Shown here in pieces: positions 25,628-34,431 of a DNA stretch of 64,000 nucleotides (the first letter of the stretch is position 1; every line of letters begins with the position of its first letter). The notes beneath the pieces were generated by a model. The model was not told where the DNA came from. It searched no databases and saw only the letters and a list, made by a program, of their open reading frames with translations. The position numbers were made by a program, and so were the translations under genes. This DNA is from CBDBCU01 sp965243185 (GTDB lineage Bacteria > Chloroflexota > Dehalococcoidia > Lucifugimonadales > UBA3495): positions 2,852,001-2,916,000 of the forward strand of contig OZ251531.1 of the NCBI GenBank assembly GCA_965243185.1. The letters run 5' to 3'.

Positions 25628-26944
25628 ATGGCTAACGGGATTGGCGCGATGGTGGCGGCGCCCTTTAACCGCTTTTTGGCGGCGTTGGAGTATAAGGATT
25701 ATCTGACGCTGTGGACGGCGAATTTGTGCGCCGGGGCGGCGGCGTGGGCGTTGATTGTGGCCCGGGCGGTGCTGACGGACGAGCTTTCCCAACTCTACTT
25801 TTGGGTGGGGGCCGTTACCTTTGCGGCGATGATTCCCCGGGTTTTTTCCACGGTGATTACCGGGTTTCTGGCGGATCGGTTCAACCGGCAGACGGTGCTG
25901 CAATGGACTTATACGCTGAATTTGGCGCATAACATTCTGCTGGCCGGGTTGGTGATGCTGGGGCTGGCGAATATCTGGTGGCTGGTGGGGCTGTCGCTGC
26001 TGAACGGGACTTTGCGGTCGGCGCAGATGACGACGACGCAGTCGCTGGTGCCAAACTTGGTGCCGCGGGAGATGCTGCCTAATGCTATTGCGCTGAATGA
26101 GGCGACGCAGCAGGGTTCGCGGTTTTTGGGCGGGGTAATTGCCTTTGTGGTGTCGCTGAATTTCGGGACGGAGCCGGTGTTCTGGGCTTGCGCGGTGCTG
26201 TACGGGTTGGGGCTGATCCAGGTAGCGCGGATTGCGACCCGCTCGACGGGGCGGATTGATGCCCGGCGGGGGTTTTGGGGCAACTTGGTTAGCGGGTTCA
26301 GCTATGTTTATTCCCGGCCGCCGGTGCTGGCGATGATTTTGATTGTGCTGGGGCATTGCGCTTTTACGATGTCGTACGAGTCGCTGCTGCCGGCGGTGTC
26401 ACAGGAGAAATTGGGGGCAACGGCGGTGACGCTGTTCGGCTTTACGCTGAACATAACGGAGCGGACCTGGCCGTCGGGATTGCTGGCGGGCGTGGGTTTA
26501 GGGGCGATGTTTTCGGCGATTTGGCTGGCGGGGGTGCGGAGCGACAAAGTGCGGGGGATGCTGTTTCTGATTTTCGGGGTCAGCAGCGGGTTCGGGCCCA
26601 TTCTGCTGGCGTTATCGGGAGAGCCGGGTTTGTCGCTGCTGGCAACTTTTATCATCGGGTTGAATCAGGGCGGGTTTATGACGATCAGCCATACGGTTAT
26701 CCAGTCGCTGGTGGATGATGGGGTGCGGGGGCGGGTGTCCGGGGTTTATTCCTTTCATGTGGGCGGGAGTATGGCGTTGGCGAATGCGGTTAATGCGGGC
26801 TTTGTGGATTTGCCTTTTGCCAATGCGTCGTGGGTGCTGGCGGTAGGCGGTGCCTTGTTCATCATTGCTATCGGGCTGAGCTTGGGGAGCCGGCCGCTGC
26901 GGGGGATTTACTTTCCCCGGAGGGCGGCGCGGGCGGCGGCGTGA
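25628..26944 (+). CDS. MFS transporter
   Basis: A 438-residue permease with about 12 hydrophobic helices. The loop after helix 2, GFLADRFNRQTVLQ, is the family's conserved D-R-x-x-R/K motif. It has a central cytoplasmic loop near residue 210 and a short Arg-rich tail. It resembles MFS exporters of the MFS_3 (enterobactin/macrolide exporter-like) type. The ATG has a GGAGGGGG site. The drug or metabolite carried is unknown. A hairpin terminator follows. Confidence 0.85.
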   Translation: MANGIGAMVAAPFNRFLAALEYKDYLTLWTANLCAGAAAWALIVARAVLTDELSQLYFWVGAVTFAAMIPRVFSTVITGFLADRFNRQTVLQWTYTLNLAHNILLAGLVMLGLANIWWLVGLSLLNGTLRSAQMTTTQSLVPNLVPREMLPNAIALNEATQQGSRFLGGVIAFVVSLNFGTEPVFWACAVLYGLGLIQVARIATRSTGRIDARRGFWGNLVSGFSYVYSRPPVLAMILIVLGHCAFTMSYESLLPAVSQEKLGATAVTLFGFTLNITERTWPSGLLAGVGLGAMFSAIWLAGVRSDKVRGMLFLIFGVSSGFGPILLALSGEPGLSLLATFIIGLNQGGFMTISHTVIQSLVDDGVRGRVSGVYSFHVGGSMALANAVNAGFVDLPFANASWVLAVGGALFIIAIGLSLGSRPLRGIYFPRRAARAAA

Positions 26945-26979
26945 TAGGGGATTGGGGGGAGATGATAAGGGGGCAAAGG

Positions 26980-27016
26980 CTGCGGGCAATCCGACCGGTG
27001 GGGGGATTGCCCGCAG
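26980..27016. terminator. Terminator hairpin between convergent genes
   Basis: CTGCGGGCAATCC pairs with GGATTGCCCGCAG (13 bp), followed by TGATTTT. Confidence 0.75.
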
Positions 27017-27047
27017 TGATTTTGGGGAGGGCGTCCGGGGTTGGCGG

Positions 27048-27377
27048 CTAGTCCACCGGGGGGCGCTTTTCCCACTTTTCCGGGGGCGGATAGACCGGGA
27101 CGGCGAGGTTGCGGGTGATGTCGCCGTCGAACCAGTCGGCGACTTCGGAGCGCCACTTGGTGTAGTGGGGCGCGGCGCGGTGGGCGTCGAGGGCGGCATC
27201 ATCCTGATAGACTTCGAAGAGGTGGATGCGGTTTTCCACTTCGTTGTCCTGCAAGACGTCGAAGCGGAGGCAGCCCGGTTCGTCGTTGTTGGAGCCGCGG
27301 GCGTCGCCTTCGAGGGATGCCAAAAACTGCTCCTTGAAGCCCGGCTTGATGTTGATGGTTACGATCAGGGCAATCAT
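27048..27377 (-). CDS. Antibiotic biosynthesis monooxygenase (ABM)-like protein
   Basis: A 109-residue dimeric alpha+beta barrel protein: MIALIVTINIKPGFKEQFLA, EPGCLRFDVLQD and the FEVYQDDAALDAHRAAPHY motif that is typical of ABM/YgiN-like quinol monooxygenases. ATG 27377 has an AGGAGG site. The substrate is unknown. Confidence 0.88.
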   Translation of the reverse strand: MIALIVTINIKPGFKEQFLASLEGDARGSNNDEPGCLRFDVLQDNEVENRIHLFEVYQDDAALDAHRAAPHYTKWRSEVADWFDGDITRNLAVPVYPPPEKWEKRPPVD

Positions 27378-27601
27378 TTTTCCTCCTGGTAGGGGATTGG
27401 GATGGCTGGGGGTATTATACCGCATTGGCGCCGATTGGCACAGGTAGAGCGGCAACGATGCGACTTACTTGCCGTCATTTCCGCCCTTTCTGCCGTCATT
27501 TCCGTGAAAAAGGGGAAGCCAGAGGCTCCGGCTTTTCTGGATTCCCACTTTCGTGGGAATGACGGTTTGATGGTGGGAAGGACGGTTTCTAATGGGATTA
27601 C

Positions 27602-28774
27602 CTATTCGGCCGCTCCGAAAATGGCTACCGAGCAGGTGAAGGAGCCGGGGCGGCCGCCCAGGTTGTGGGTCAAGCCCAAGCCGGCTTTTTGCAATTGGCG
27701 AGCTGCGGCTTTGCCCTGCAACTGCTTATAGACTTCGTAAATCATTCGGATGCCGCTGGCGCCGATGGGATGGCCGAAGCACTTTAAGCCGCCGTCGGTG
27801 TTCACCGGCAGTTCGCCCTCGAGGGTAAAGGTACCGGCGGCGACATCGGCGCTGGCTTGGCCCCGGGGGCTGAACCCCAAATCCTCGTAGATAATCAACT
27901 CGGTGATGGTAAAGCAGTCATGCACCATGGCCAAGTCGAGTTCGGCCCGGGGATTGGCGATGCCGGCTTCCTGATAGGCGGCCTGGCCGGCGCGGACGCT
28001 TTCCGGGAAGTGGGTAAAGTCCCAATCGCTGCGGAGGGCGCCGAAGGCCCCTACGGACAGGGCCAAGGCTTTGACCAGCACATAGTCCGGGCGCAGGCTG
28101 CGGGCGATTTCCGGGGTGGTGATGAGGGCGGCGGCCGCGCCATCGCTGACGCCGCAGCAGTCAAACAAGCCCAGGGGCCAGGCAATCATCGGAGCATTTA
28201 CTACCTGCTCCGGGCTGACTTCGCGTTGGAAATGGGCGCGAGAGTTCAGGCTGCCGTTGTGGTGATTTTTGGCGGCGATTTCAGCCAGGGTGCGCTTGCC
28301 TTCGGCATAGGGTATCCCGTACTGGTGAAAGTAGCGGGTGGCGGTCATAGCGAATTGGGAGGGCGGGGGCGTCGGCGGCGTTACATCGGAGCCGGGAGCT
28401 TCGGGAACGGCTAACCCGGAAAAGCCGGAGTCTTTCAGTTTTTCCACGCCTACGGCCAGGACTATGTCGTAAATGCCGGCGGCGACGGCGTAGGCGGCGT
28501 TGCGGAAAGCGTCGGTGGCGGTGGCGCAGGCGTTTTCCACGCGGGTGATGGGGATGTAGTCCAGTTTCAGGGCTTCGGCCAGGGGCTGACCGGTGCGGAA
28601 ACTGCTGACCGTGCCAAGCCAGGCGGCTTGAATGTCCCCTGCTTCGATGCCGGCGTCGGCGTAGGCTTCGTAGGCCGCTTCGACCATCAGGTCGGCGGGG
28701 CCGGCGTCCCAGCGTTCGCCAAACTTGGTGCAGCCCATTCCGATAATGGCTACCCGGTCTTTAATGCCGTTCAT
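27602..28774 (-). CDS. Thiolase family protein (SCP-x/archaeal type)
   Basis: A 390-residue thiolase-fold protein. The nucleophile is Cys in VENACATATDAFRNAA near residue 83; HDCFTITELI and the late GHPIGASGIRM supply the catalytic His and oxyanion elements. The sequence type is the SCP-x/acetyl-CoA acetyltransferase group found beside HMG-CoA synthase and DUF35 genes. Its ATG overlaps the stop of the upstream gene (ATGA), so the two are translationally coupled. It probably acts in acyl-CoA condensation or thiolysis. Confidence 0.88.
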   Translation of the reverse strand: MNGIKDRVAIIGMGCTKFGERWDAGPADLMVEAAYEAYADAGIEAGDIQAAWLGTVSSFRTGQPLAEALKLDYIPITRVENACATATDAFRNAAYAVAAGIYDIVLAVGVEKLKDSGFSGLAVPEAPGSDVTPPTPPPSQFAMTATRYFHQYGIPYAEGKRTLAEIAAKNHHNGSLNSRAHFQREVSPEQVVNAPMIAWPLGLFDCCGVSDGAAAALITTPEIARSLRPDYVLVKALALSVGAFGALRSDWDFTHFPESVRAGQAAYQEAGIANPRAELDLAMVHDCFTITELIIYEDLGFSPRGQASADVAAGTFTLEGELPVNTDGGLKCFGHPIGASGIRMIYEVYKQLQGKAAARQLQKAGLGLTHNLGGRPGSFTCSVAIFGAAE

Positions 28775-30213
28775 TGCTGCTGCTCCTGGCCCGGCGCTAC
28801 GGGCGGCCGCCGCCGGGGGATGGCTTTCCAGTAGTAGTTATGGATGCCGTTGACGACCCGCAGTTTGCGGAAACTCATTGCCACGGGCATACCGATTTGG
28901 ACTTCCGCCGGTTCCCGGTCGGTCAGCATACAAATAATGCGTCCGCCGCCCGTAAAATCGACGGCGCCCACGACCAGGGGGGTATCCACGGCGCCGGCAA
29001 TATAGTCCATGGAATAGGTGAACAGTTGGCCAGGCCGGTCGCTTAAACGGATAGGGGTGGCATTGTCCCGGGCCCGGCAGTGGACGCAGACCCGCTGCAT
29101 GGGATACTGAATATAGCCGCAGCGGTTGCATTTACCGCCGTACAAGCGCAGGTTCTTATCCTGTTCCCGCCAGAGGGCCGCCGGGGAGGGGGCAGCCGGG
29201 GCCGGACGGCGGGCGGCTTCGTCGGTAGTCCACACTTCCCGCCATTTGGCATAGGTTTCGTAGCTATCCAAGACGCGGCCGGATTCCAGATAGCCGGTTA
29301 GACCGCCGCCGGCCGGCGGGGTTGCGGCAAGGGCGTTGGTGGCGCGGAAAGCCAGGATTTCGCTGCCATCACCGTAGGCAACGGTTAGCAGCAACTGCCC
29401 TGGTTTCGCTGCGGACAAAGCGTCGGCCATCAGCATTAAGGGGAAAGCGGCGCCGGTGTTGCCTAATTTGCCAAAGAGGGGTTCTTGGACTTGTTCCGGG
29501 GAAAAGCCCAACCGCCGGGCTAGTTGGCTGTGCCGCCGGGCGTCCGGGGCGTATAGAGCAACTTTGGCAAGGTCCGCCGGGGTCAGGTTGTGCTTTTCCA
29601 GAAAGCCAGCCACTCCTGCCGTAGCCAACCGCTCCAACCCCTGTTCCGTGCTAAAACGGTCCTCCGAGGAGCGGACGAAGGCATCTCCGGCGGAACGCCA
29701 GTTATCCAGTATGCTGTCGGTCAGGGCGTAAGAACCGGCCCGGGCGGCGATGACGCCGGTTTTGCCGACGAGAAAGGCGGCCGCGCCGTCGCCGCCATTG
29801 CGCTCGGTTTCGCTGCGCGGCGGCCCTTGCCGGCTGTCGGCAACGGCGACCAGAACCTGCCGGGCGGAGCCGGCGGCGACGGCGTCGAGAGCCGATTGCA
29901 AGGCGGTGGCGCCGGCGCGCAAGCCGGCGGCAACATCGGCGGTGAAAAGATCCCGCCGCAAGTCGAGGGCGGCGGCGATGATGGCGGCGCCCTGCTTTTC
30001 GGCGTAGGGGGCGGTGGAAGTGGCAAAAATCAGTCCGTCCACGGCCGCCCGTTCCCGACCGTGCAGGCAGTTTTGGGCGGCGGCGACCGCCATGGTTAGG
30101 CTGTCCTCGTCAAAGTTGGCGATGGCACGCTGGTAAGGCAATTCCCAGCCGGCGGTTTCCGGCCCTAACCGGTATTTGGGAACATAAACGCCGTAAGCGA
30201 TGATGCCGGGCAA
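28771..30213 (-). CDS. HMG-CoA synthase-like protein fused to DUF35 OB-fold/zinc ribbon
   Basis: A 480-residue fusion. Residues 1-310 have the HMG-CoA synthase/KAS III fold (GVYVPKYRLG start, GDGAAAFLVG, FGKLGNTGAAFPLML). Residues 335-465 form a DUF35-type unit: zinc ribbon CNRCGYIQYPMQRVCVHC and an OB fold. Where archaeal HMG-CoA synthase has its catalytic Cys (FACKAGT), this protein has AAGLRAGA, so the nucleophile seems lost. In Archaea thiolase, HMG-CoA synthase and DUF35 form one complex, and the gene pair here suggests the same arrangement. The start is TTG at 30213, with a weak ribosome site. Confidence 0.8.
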   Translation of the reverse strand: MPGIIAYGVYVPKYRLGPETAGWELPYQRAIANFDEDSLTMAVAAAQNCLHGRERAAVDGLIFATSTAPYAEKQGAAIIAAALDLRRDLFTADVAAGLRAGATALQSALDAVAAGSARQVLVAVADSRQGPPRSETERNGGDGAAAFLVGKTGVIAARAGSYALTDSILDNWRSAGDAFVRSSEDRFSTEQGLERLATAGVAGFLEKHNLTPADLAKVALYAPDARRHSQLARRLGFSPEQVQEPLFGKLGNTGAAFPLMLMADALSAAKPGQLLLTVAYGDGSEILAFRATNALAATPPAGGGLTGYLESGRVLDSYETYAKWREVWTTDEAARRPAPAAPSPAALWREQDKNLRLYGGKCNRCGYIQYPMQRVCVHCRARDNATPIRLSDRPGQLFTYSMDYIAGAVDTPLVVGAVDFTGGGRIICMLTDREPAEVQIGMPVAMSFRKLRVVNGIHNYYWKAIPRRRPPVAPGQEQQQ

Positions 30214-30326
30214 AATGCAGTCCGTCCGGTCTTGGAGTGGCGGCTATGCTATCAGCCGTTGAGTTGGGGTGTCAACGGAACGAGGATTCATCCCTTTAAG
30301 TTGGCAAAGCCCAATTTACGGTAAGG

Positions 30327-31902
30327 CTACAGCAACTTCGGTCGGGTGGAAATTTCCTCTTGGGCAAACTCTTGGGCCTCGTACAAATCCACTAGCTGGT
30401 TCAGATTGTCGACATACAACAGTCCGTTCAACGCGTTGTGCTGGCGCAGTTCCTCCAAGGTCAGACGATTACCCTTGATACCGTTGCAGGTGCGATGTAG
30501 CACCGCCAAGTTATAGAGCTCGTCGCCGCCCTGCTTACCTTGAGCCGCGCGCCTGGCCCGGATATGGTCAACCTCCAGCAAGGTCAAGTCGTAACTGCCG
30601 TTAGGCCGCCGGGGTTGGTAGCCGCAGCCCCAGCAGCGTGGACCAAACTTACCGATAAGCAACTCCTTAGCTTCGTCCTTAGGTATGCGCCCCGACCAGT
30701 CAGAGGTTTGCACACTAGGCTCTTGGCCGCGCCGCCGGGATTGTTGCAAATGATGGTACGGCTCCGGGTCAGTGTCATCCCGTTCCGGCAAGTCATTGGG
30801 GCCGATGATTCGGCTCTTGGTGAATTGCTGGCGAGTTTGGATGGTTTTGTCTTTCACCACCGCCGCTAAGGCATCGATGGTGGCATCGGTTGTTCCCTCC
30901 AGCTGAAAGCCGTTAAGGTAAAACCGCCGCTTGAGCATAGTTGCGCTGCGATAAGCCATATCGCAGGCTACCCACTGCCGCCCGGTTCTTTCGGCGGCGA
31001 CAGCAGTAGTGGCGCATCCGGGGAATATATCCAGCACCACGGCATCGGGGCTAGTCGACGCCTTGATTATCCGCTCGTACAGCGCAAGGGGCTTCTGAGT
31101 GGCGTAACCGGTACGCTCCCTTTTCCACGCGGATATATTCGTCAGGTGGTCATCGGCCCACCAGTCATTGGGAACCTTGCCCTTTTTCAGCAACTCCTCC
31201 ACGCGCTCCCGGTCATCGCCACCCTTAAAGATAGTGTCCCCCTTGCCAATGCCAATCATCTTGTAAGGGACGCGAATGTCGTCCTGGTAGAAGCGGGCGG
31301 AAGGGGACTTCACGTAGTAAAGCAGCGTGTCGTGCTTCCGGGGAAACCAACGTTTCGTGCTGGAGGGCCCGGTGTAGCACCAAACGATTTCATTGCGGAA
31401 ATTGTCCGCGCCAAAGATGGCGTCTAAGGTCATCCGCAAGTAACTGTTGGCGTGAGGATCGCAGTGGACATAGATACTGCCGGTCGGCTTCAGCACCCTC
31501 CGGCACTGTAAGAGGCGGATTGCCATAAAGCAGATGTACGCCGCTTCGTTCTCCGTAGCGCAGGCTTCTACCGCCTCAATGACTTTATGGACGTCCGCGT
31601 AATCGGCTTTGATTTCCTCTTTCCAAAGCGGGATTGATGTCGGCGTCCCAACGCCAAATATCCCTAACGCGGGTTTCGCCGATACCCTCGTTATGCACCG
31701 CCCCGTGCTTGGCGGCCAAAGCCGCCTCCTCGGCAAACTCGGCGGCGCTGATGGGTGGGCGCGGCCGCCTGGTGAAAGTTTCATTAGCCGCAAAGGGCGG
31801 GTCAATGGCAATCAGGTCAATGCACTCGTTATTCAACGACCGCAGGAAGGGCAGGTTGTCGGTAATCGCCAAAGTGCGGTTAGGTACATTCAGGTCAGAC
31901 AC
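30327..31902 (-). pseudogene. DNA methyltransferase-HNH nuclease fusion, copy 1, frameshifted
   Basis: Homologue of 61928-63697. The N-terminal part (DLIAIDPPFAANETF) and the rest lie in two frames; alignment to the other copy places one extra base in the AAA at 31625-31627 (DINPA then WKEEIKADY). Beyond it the methyltransferase continues (LDIFPGCATTAVAAER) and ends with a full HNH domain (CWGCGYQP, LEVDHIRARR, HRTCNGIKGN). The central recognition region differs from copy 2 and is shorter. The start is taken as GTG 31902 by analogy; in-frame ATGs exist at 31917 and 31923. It may be a true pseudogene, a phase-off allele or a sequencing error. Confidence 0.8.
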
Positions 31903-31940
31903 GCTTGCGCCCTCCATTGCCATTGTTGTATCTGGGTGGC

Positions 31941-31969
31941 ATTTTAACCTGCTCTGGAATCGGTGTAAA
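31941..31969 (-). promoter_or_regulatory. Promoter of methyltransferase-HNH copy 1
   Basis: On the minus strand TTTACA (31964-31969), 17 nt, TAAAAT (31941-31946). The promoter and about 25 nt upstream of it are nearly identical to the region before copy 2. Confidence 0.65.
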
Positions 31970-32014
31970 GAACCACAGTGTCAGCGGCCGGGCGTACTCA
32001 TGCCGGGGGTGTGC

Positions 32015-32020
32015 TACAAT
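32015..32020 (+). promoter_or_regulatory. -10 box of the S41 peptidase gene, probably leaderless
   Basis: TGC-TACAAT, an extended -10, ends 6 nt before the ATG at 32027, so the transcript should begin at or next to the start codon. Confidence 0.5.
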
Positions 32021-32026
32021 GATGGT

Positions 32027-33268
32027 ATGGCTAAAGTCCGCATTTTGGGTACTTATCTGCTGACGCTGGCGGTGGGCGCGGCTTTGGGGCTGGTTGTGGC
32101 TTATGCCTTTCAACTGGGGCTGCTCGGCGGGGTCAACTTGGGGCCTTGGTCGCCGTCCGCGGTCCGCAATTTGCCGCCGGAGTTCGACCGGTTGGGCGAA
32201 GCCTGGGATTTTTTGCAGCAGGAGCATATCGACCGGGAGCTGCTGGACGCCGGCCAGGTGAGCGACGGGGCGATTCGGGGGATGATGCAAGCCCTCGAGG
32301 ATCCCTATGCCTCTTTCCTGAATGTGCAGCAGTTTGAGCTGGAATCGGAGGAAGTGCGCGGCTTTTTCGGCGGTATTGGCGCGCAAGTGGGGATGCGGGA
32401 GGGGCGTCTGACGATCATTGCCCCTTTGCCGGATACTCCGGCGGAGCAAGCGGGAATTATGCCGGGCGATGTCATCTTGGAAATTGACGGGGAAAGCGCC
32501 AGCGGCCTTACTTTGCAGGAAGCCGTTTCCCGCATTCGCGGCGAGCAAGGCACTACCGTGGAGCTGCTGGTGCTGCATCTGAACGAACCGGAGCCGGCGG
32601 TGATTGCCATTACCCGGGGCGTCATCCCGCTGGAAACGGTGCGCTTTGCGATGCGGCCCGACGGTATCGGCCATCTGCAAATCTCCAGTTTTGCCAACAA
32701 TACTAATGAGCAAGTGACAACGGCTTTGCAGGAGTTCCGGGAGGCCAACGGCATCGGATTGATTGTTGACCTGCGGAACAATCCGGGCGGTTTGCTGCGG
32801 GCCGTGGTGGATGTTACCAGTCAGTTCCTGGAGGATGGGTTGGTGGCTTACGAGCTGAACGGACAGGGGGAGCGGCGGGATTGGGAAGTGACCGCTGACG
32901 GGCAGGGCCGGGATATTCCAATGGTGGTGCTGGTCAACCAGTTCAGCGCCAGCGCCAGCGAGGTTTTTGCCGGGGCGATTATTGACCATCAGCGGGCGCC
33001 GGTGATCGGGGTTACTTCCTTTGGGAAGGGCAGCGTCAACACGATGCGGGGGCTGTCCGACGGCTCCGGCATTTTCTTTACCATTGCCCGCTGGTACACG
33101 CCCAAGGGCACGCTTATTGAGGGGGCGGGCATCAATCCCACTTTTACGGTGGACATTCCCCCGGATGCCGCTACTGATGTGCAGTTGGAGCGGGCGATCG
33201 AGTATCTGCAACAGCGGCGGGCTGACGCGGCCCCGGCGGCCCAGCCGGCTGATGCACAAGGCGGTTAA
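32027..33268 (+). CDS. S41 carboxy-terminal processing peptidase
   Basis: A 413-residue CtpA/Prc-type protease. One N-terminal membrane helix (residues 5-28) exports it. A PDZ domain follows (residues 110-190; GGIGAQVGMREGRLTI, AGIMPGDVILEIDG), then the protease core with the nucleophile Ser in SASASEVFAGA and the general-base Lys in TSFGKGSVN. It cleaves C-termini of exported or misfolded proteins. It is directly followed (3 nt) by smpB. The in-frame extension upstream of 32027 runs across the divergent methyltransferase gene and is discarded. Confidence 0.92.
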   Translation: MAKVRILGTYLLTLAVGAALGLVVAYAFQLGLLGGVNLGPWSPSAVRNLPPEFDRLGEAWDFLQQEHIDRELLDAGQVSDGAIRGMMQALEDPYASFLNVQQFELESEEVRGFFGGIGAQVGMREGRLTIIAPLPDTPAEQAGIMPGDVILEIDGESASGLTLQEAVSRIRGEQGTTVELLVLHLNEPEPAVIAITRGVIPLETVRFAMRPDGIGHLQISSFANNTNEQVTTALQEFREANGIGLIVDLRNNPGGLLRAVVDVTSQFLEDGLVAYELNGQGERRDWEVTADGQGRDIPMVVLVNQFSASASEVFAGAIIDHQRAPVIGVTSFGKGSVNTMRGLSDGSGIFFTIARWYTPKGTLIEGAGINPTFTVDIPPDAATDVQLERAIEYLQQRRADAAPAAQPADAQGG

Positions 33269-33271
33269 GTT

Positions 33272-33769
33272 ATGCCCAGTCGTCAGAAAAAAACCGCAGC
33301 CGTAAAGGGGCAGCCGGCGAATAATCGCACGGTGGCGGTGAACCGGCAGGCGCGGTTTAACTATGAAATCCTCGAGAGCTACGAGGCCGGTATGGCCTTG
33401 ACCGGCACGGAAATCAAGTCGATACGGGCGGGCCGGGTGGATTTGCGGGAAGCCTACGCCCGGCCGCAGAATGGCGAATTGTGGCTGCTGAACGCTCATA
33501 TTGCCCAATATGACGCCGGCAGCATTTACAATCACGATCCGCGGCGGCCGCGCAAGCTGCTGCTGCATCGGGAGGAAATCCGCAAGCTGTCGGACGAAGT
33601 GGGGCAAAAGGGCTTGACCCTGGTGGCGTTGCGGCTCTACATCAAAAACCACCACGCCAAGCTGGAGTTGGGCTTGGCCCGGGGCAAGCGGCAGTATGAC
33701 AAGCGGCGGGCGATCCGGGACCGGGAGTTGGATATGGCAGCTCGGCAGGCGATGCGCGCGGTGCGCTGA
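33272..33769 (+). CDS. smpB: SsrA-binding protein SmpB
   Basis: A 165-residue SmpB: RFNYEILESYEAGMALTGTE, then EIKSIRAGRVDLREAYA, and the C-terminal basic tail KRQYDKRRAIRDRE that enters the ribosomal A site with tmRNA during trans-translation. The tmRNA gene itself is not in the window. It starts 3 nt after the S41 peptidase and is co-transcribed with it. Confidence 0.96.
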   Translation: MPSRQKKTAAVKGQPANNRTVAVNRQARFNYEILESYEAGMALTGTEIKSIRAGRVDLREAYARPQNGELWLLNAHIAQYDAGSIYNHDPRRPRKLLLHREEIRKLSDEVGQKGLTLVALRLYIKNHHAKLELGLARGKRQYDKRRAIRDRELDMAARQAMRAVR

Positions 33770-33789
33770 TGTCCCGGCCGGACATAAGG

Positions 33790-33795
33790 TATAAT
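33790..33795 (+). promoter_or_regulatory. -10 box (TATAAT) for the gamma carbonic anhydrase gene
   Basis: A perfect TATAAT about 50 nt before the TTG start at 33845; the -35 is poor. Confidence 0.5.
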
Positions 33796-33844
33796 CGTTG
33801 AGGGAAACCGCCCGGGGCGGGCAATTCAGCAAGGAGGACTACTT

Positions 33845-34351
33845 TTGATTCGAAGTTTGGGCGACAAGACCCCCAAGGTAGCCGAAACCGCTTGGATTAG
33901 CGAGTTCGCCTATGTGGTGGGGGATGTGGAGATTGGGGAGTATTGCAGCGTTTGGCCGGGGGTTACTATCCGGGCTGACGGGCGGGAAAAGGTGGTTATC
34001 GGCAACTATGTCAATGTCCAGGAGGGGGCGGTGGTGCACGGCAACGGCCTGGTCATCGAGGATTATGTGACCGTGGGCCATAGCGTGGTGGTGCATGGCG
34101 ACCGCATCGGTGCCGGTTCCCTGCTGGGCAACAACTGCACTTTCCTGCACCGGGCTACTATCGGGAAGGAGTGTCTGATCGCCGCTAATTCGGTAGTGCT
34201 GACCGGGGCGCAAATCCCGGATCGTTCCTTTGTCACCGGCATTCCGGGGGAAGTGAAACGGGAAGTCAACGAGCGGCAGATTGCCAATATGCAGCGCACG
34301 GCCAAAGCTCTGGTGGAGCGGGCCAAGGTGTTTCGGGACAGCGGGCTTTAG
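33845..34351 (+). CDS. Gamma-type carbonic anhydrase family protein
   Basis: A 168-residue left-handed beta-helix protein (hexapeptide repeats such as VGDVEIGEYCSVWPGVTIRAD). The three zinc-ligand His are present in GAVVHGN, VTVGHSVVVHG. It probably hydrates CO2 or, as in YrdA relatives, has an unproven role. Translation starts at TTG 33845 after a strong AAGGAGG site. A terminator follows. Confidence 0.9.
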   Translation: MIRSLGDKTPKVAETAWISEFAYVVGDVEIGEYCSVWPGVTIRADGREKVVIGNYVNVQEGAVVHGNGLVIEDYVTVGHSVVVHGDRIGAGSLLGNNCTFLHRATIGKECLIAANSVVLTGAQIPDRSFVTGIPGEVKREVNERQIANMQRTAKALVERAKVFRDSGL

Positions 34352-34375
34352 TCAACCTTAATGACCGGGTAGCAC

Positions 34376-34410
34376 AATGGGGCAACCGTCAAGGTTGCCC
34401 CATTCTTTTT
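34376..34410 (+). terminator. Rho-independent terminator
   Basis: AATGGGGCAACC pairs with GGTTGCCCCATT around a 5-nt loop, then CTTTTT. Confidence 0.93.
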
Positions 34411-34431
34411 AGCGGGGAAACTACCGCGCTA

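Noticed and set aside
30327..31902. Programmed frameshift in methyltransferase-HNH copy 1
   Set aside because: The intact second copy has no such shift at this point, and the site AAA/TTT is too short to be a convincing slippery sequence.
31634..32026. N-terminal extension of the S41 peptidase
   Set aside because: It runs antisense through the methyltransferase-HNH gene; the signal anchor begins at ATG 32027.
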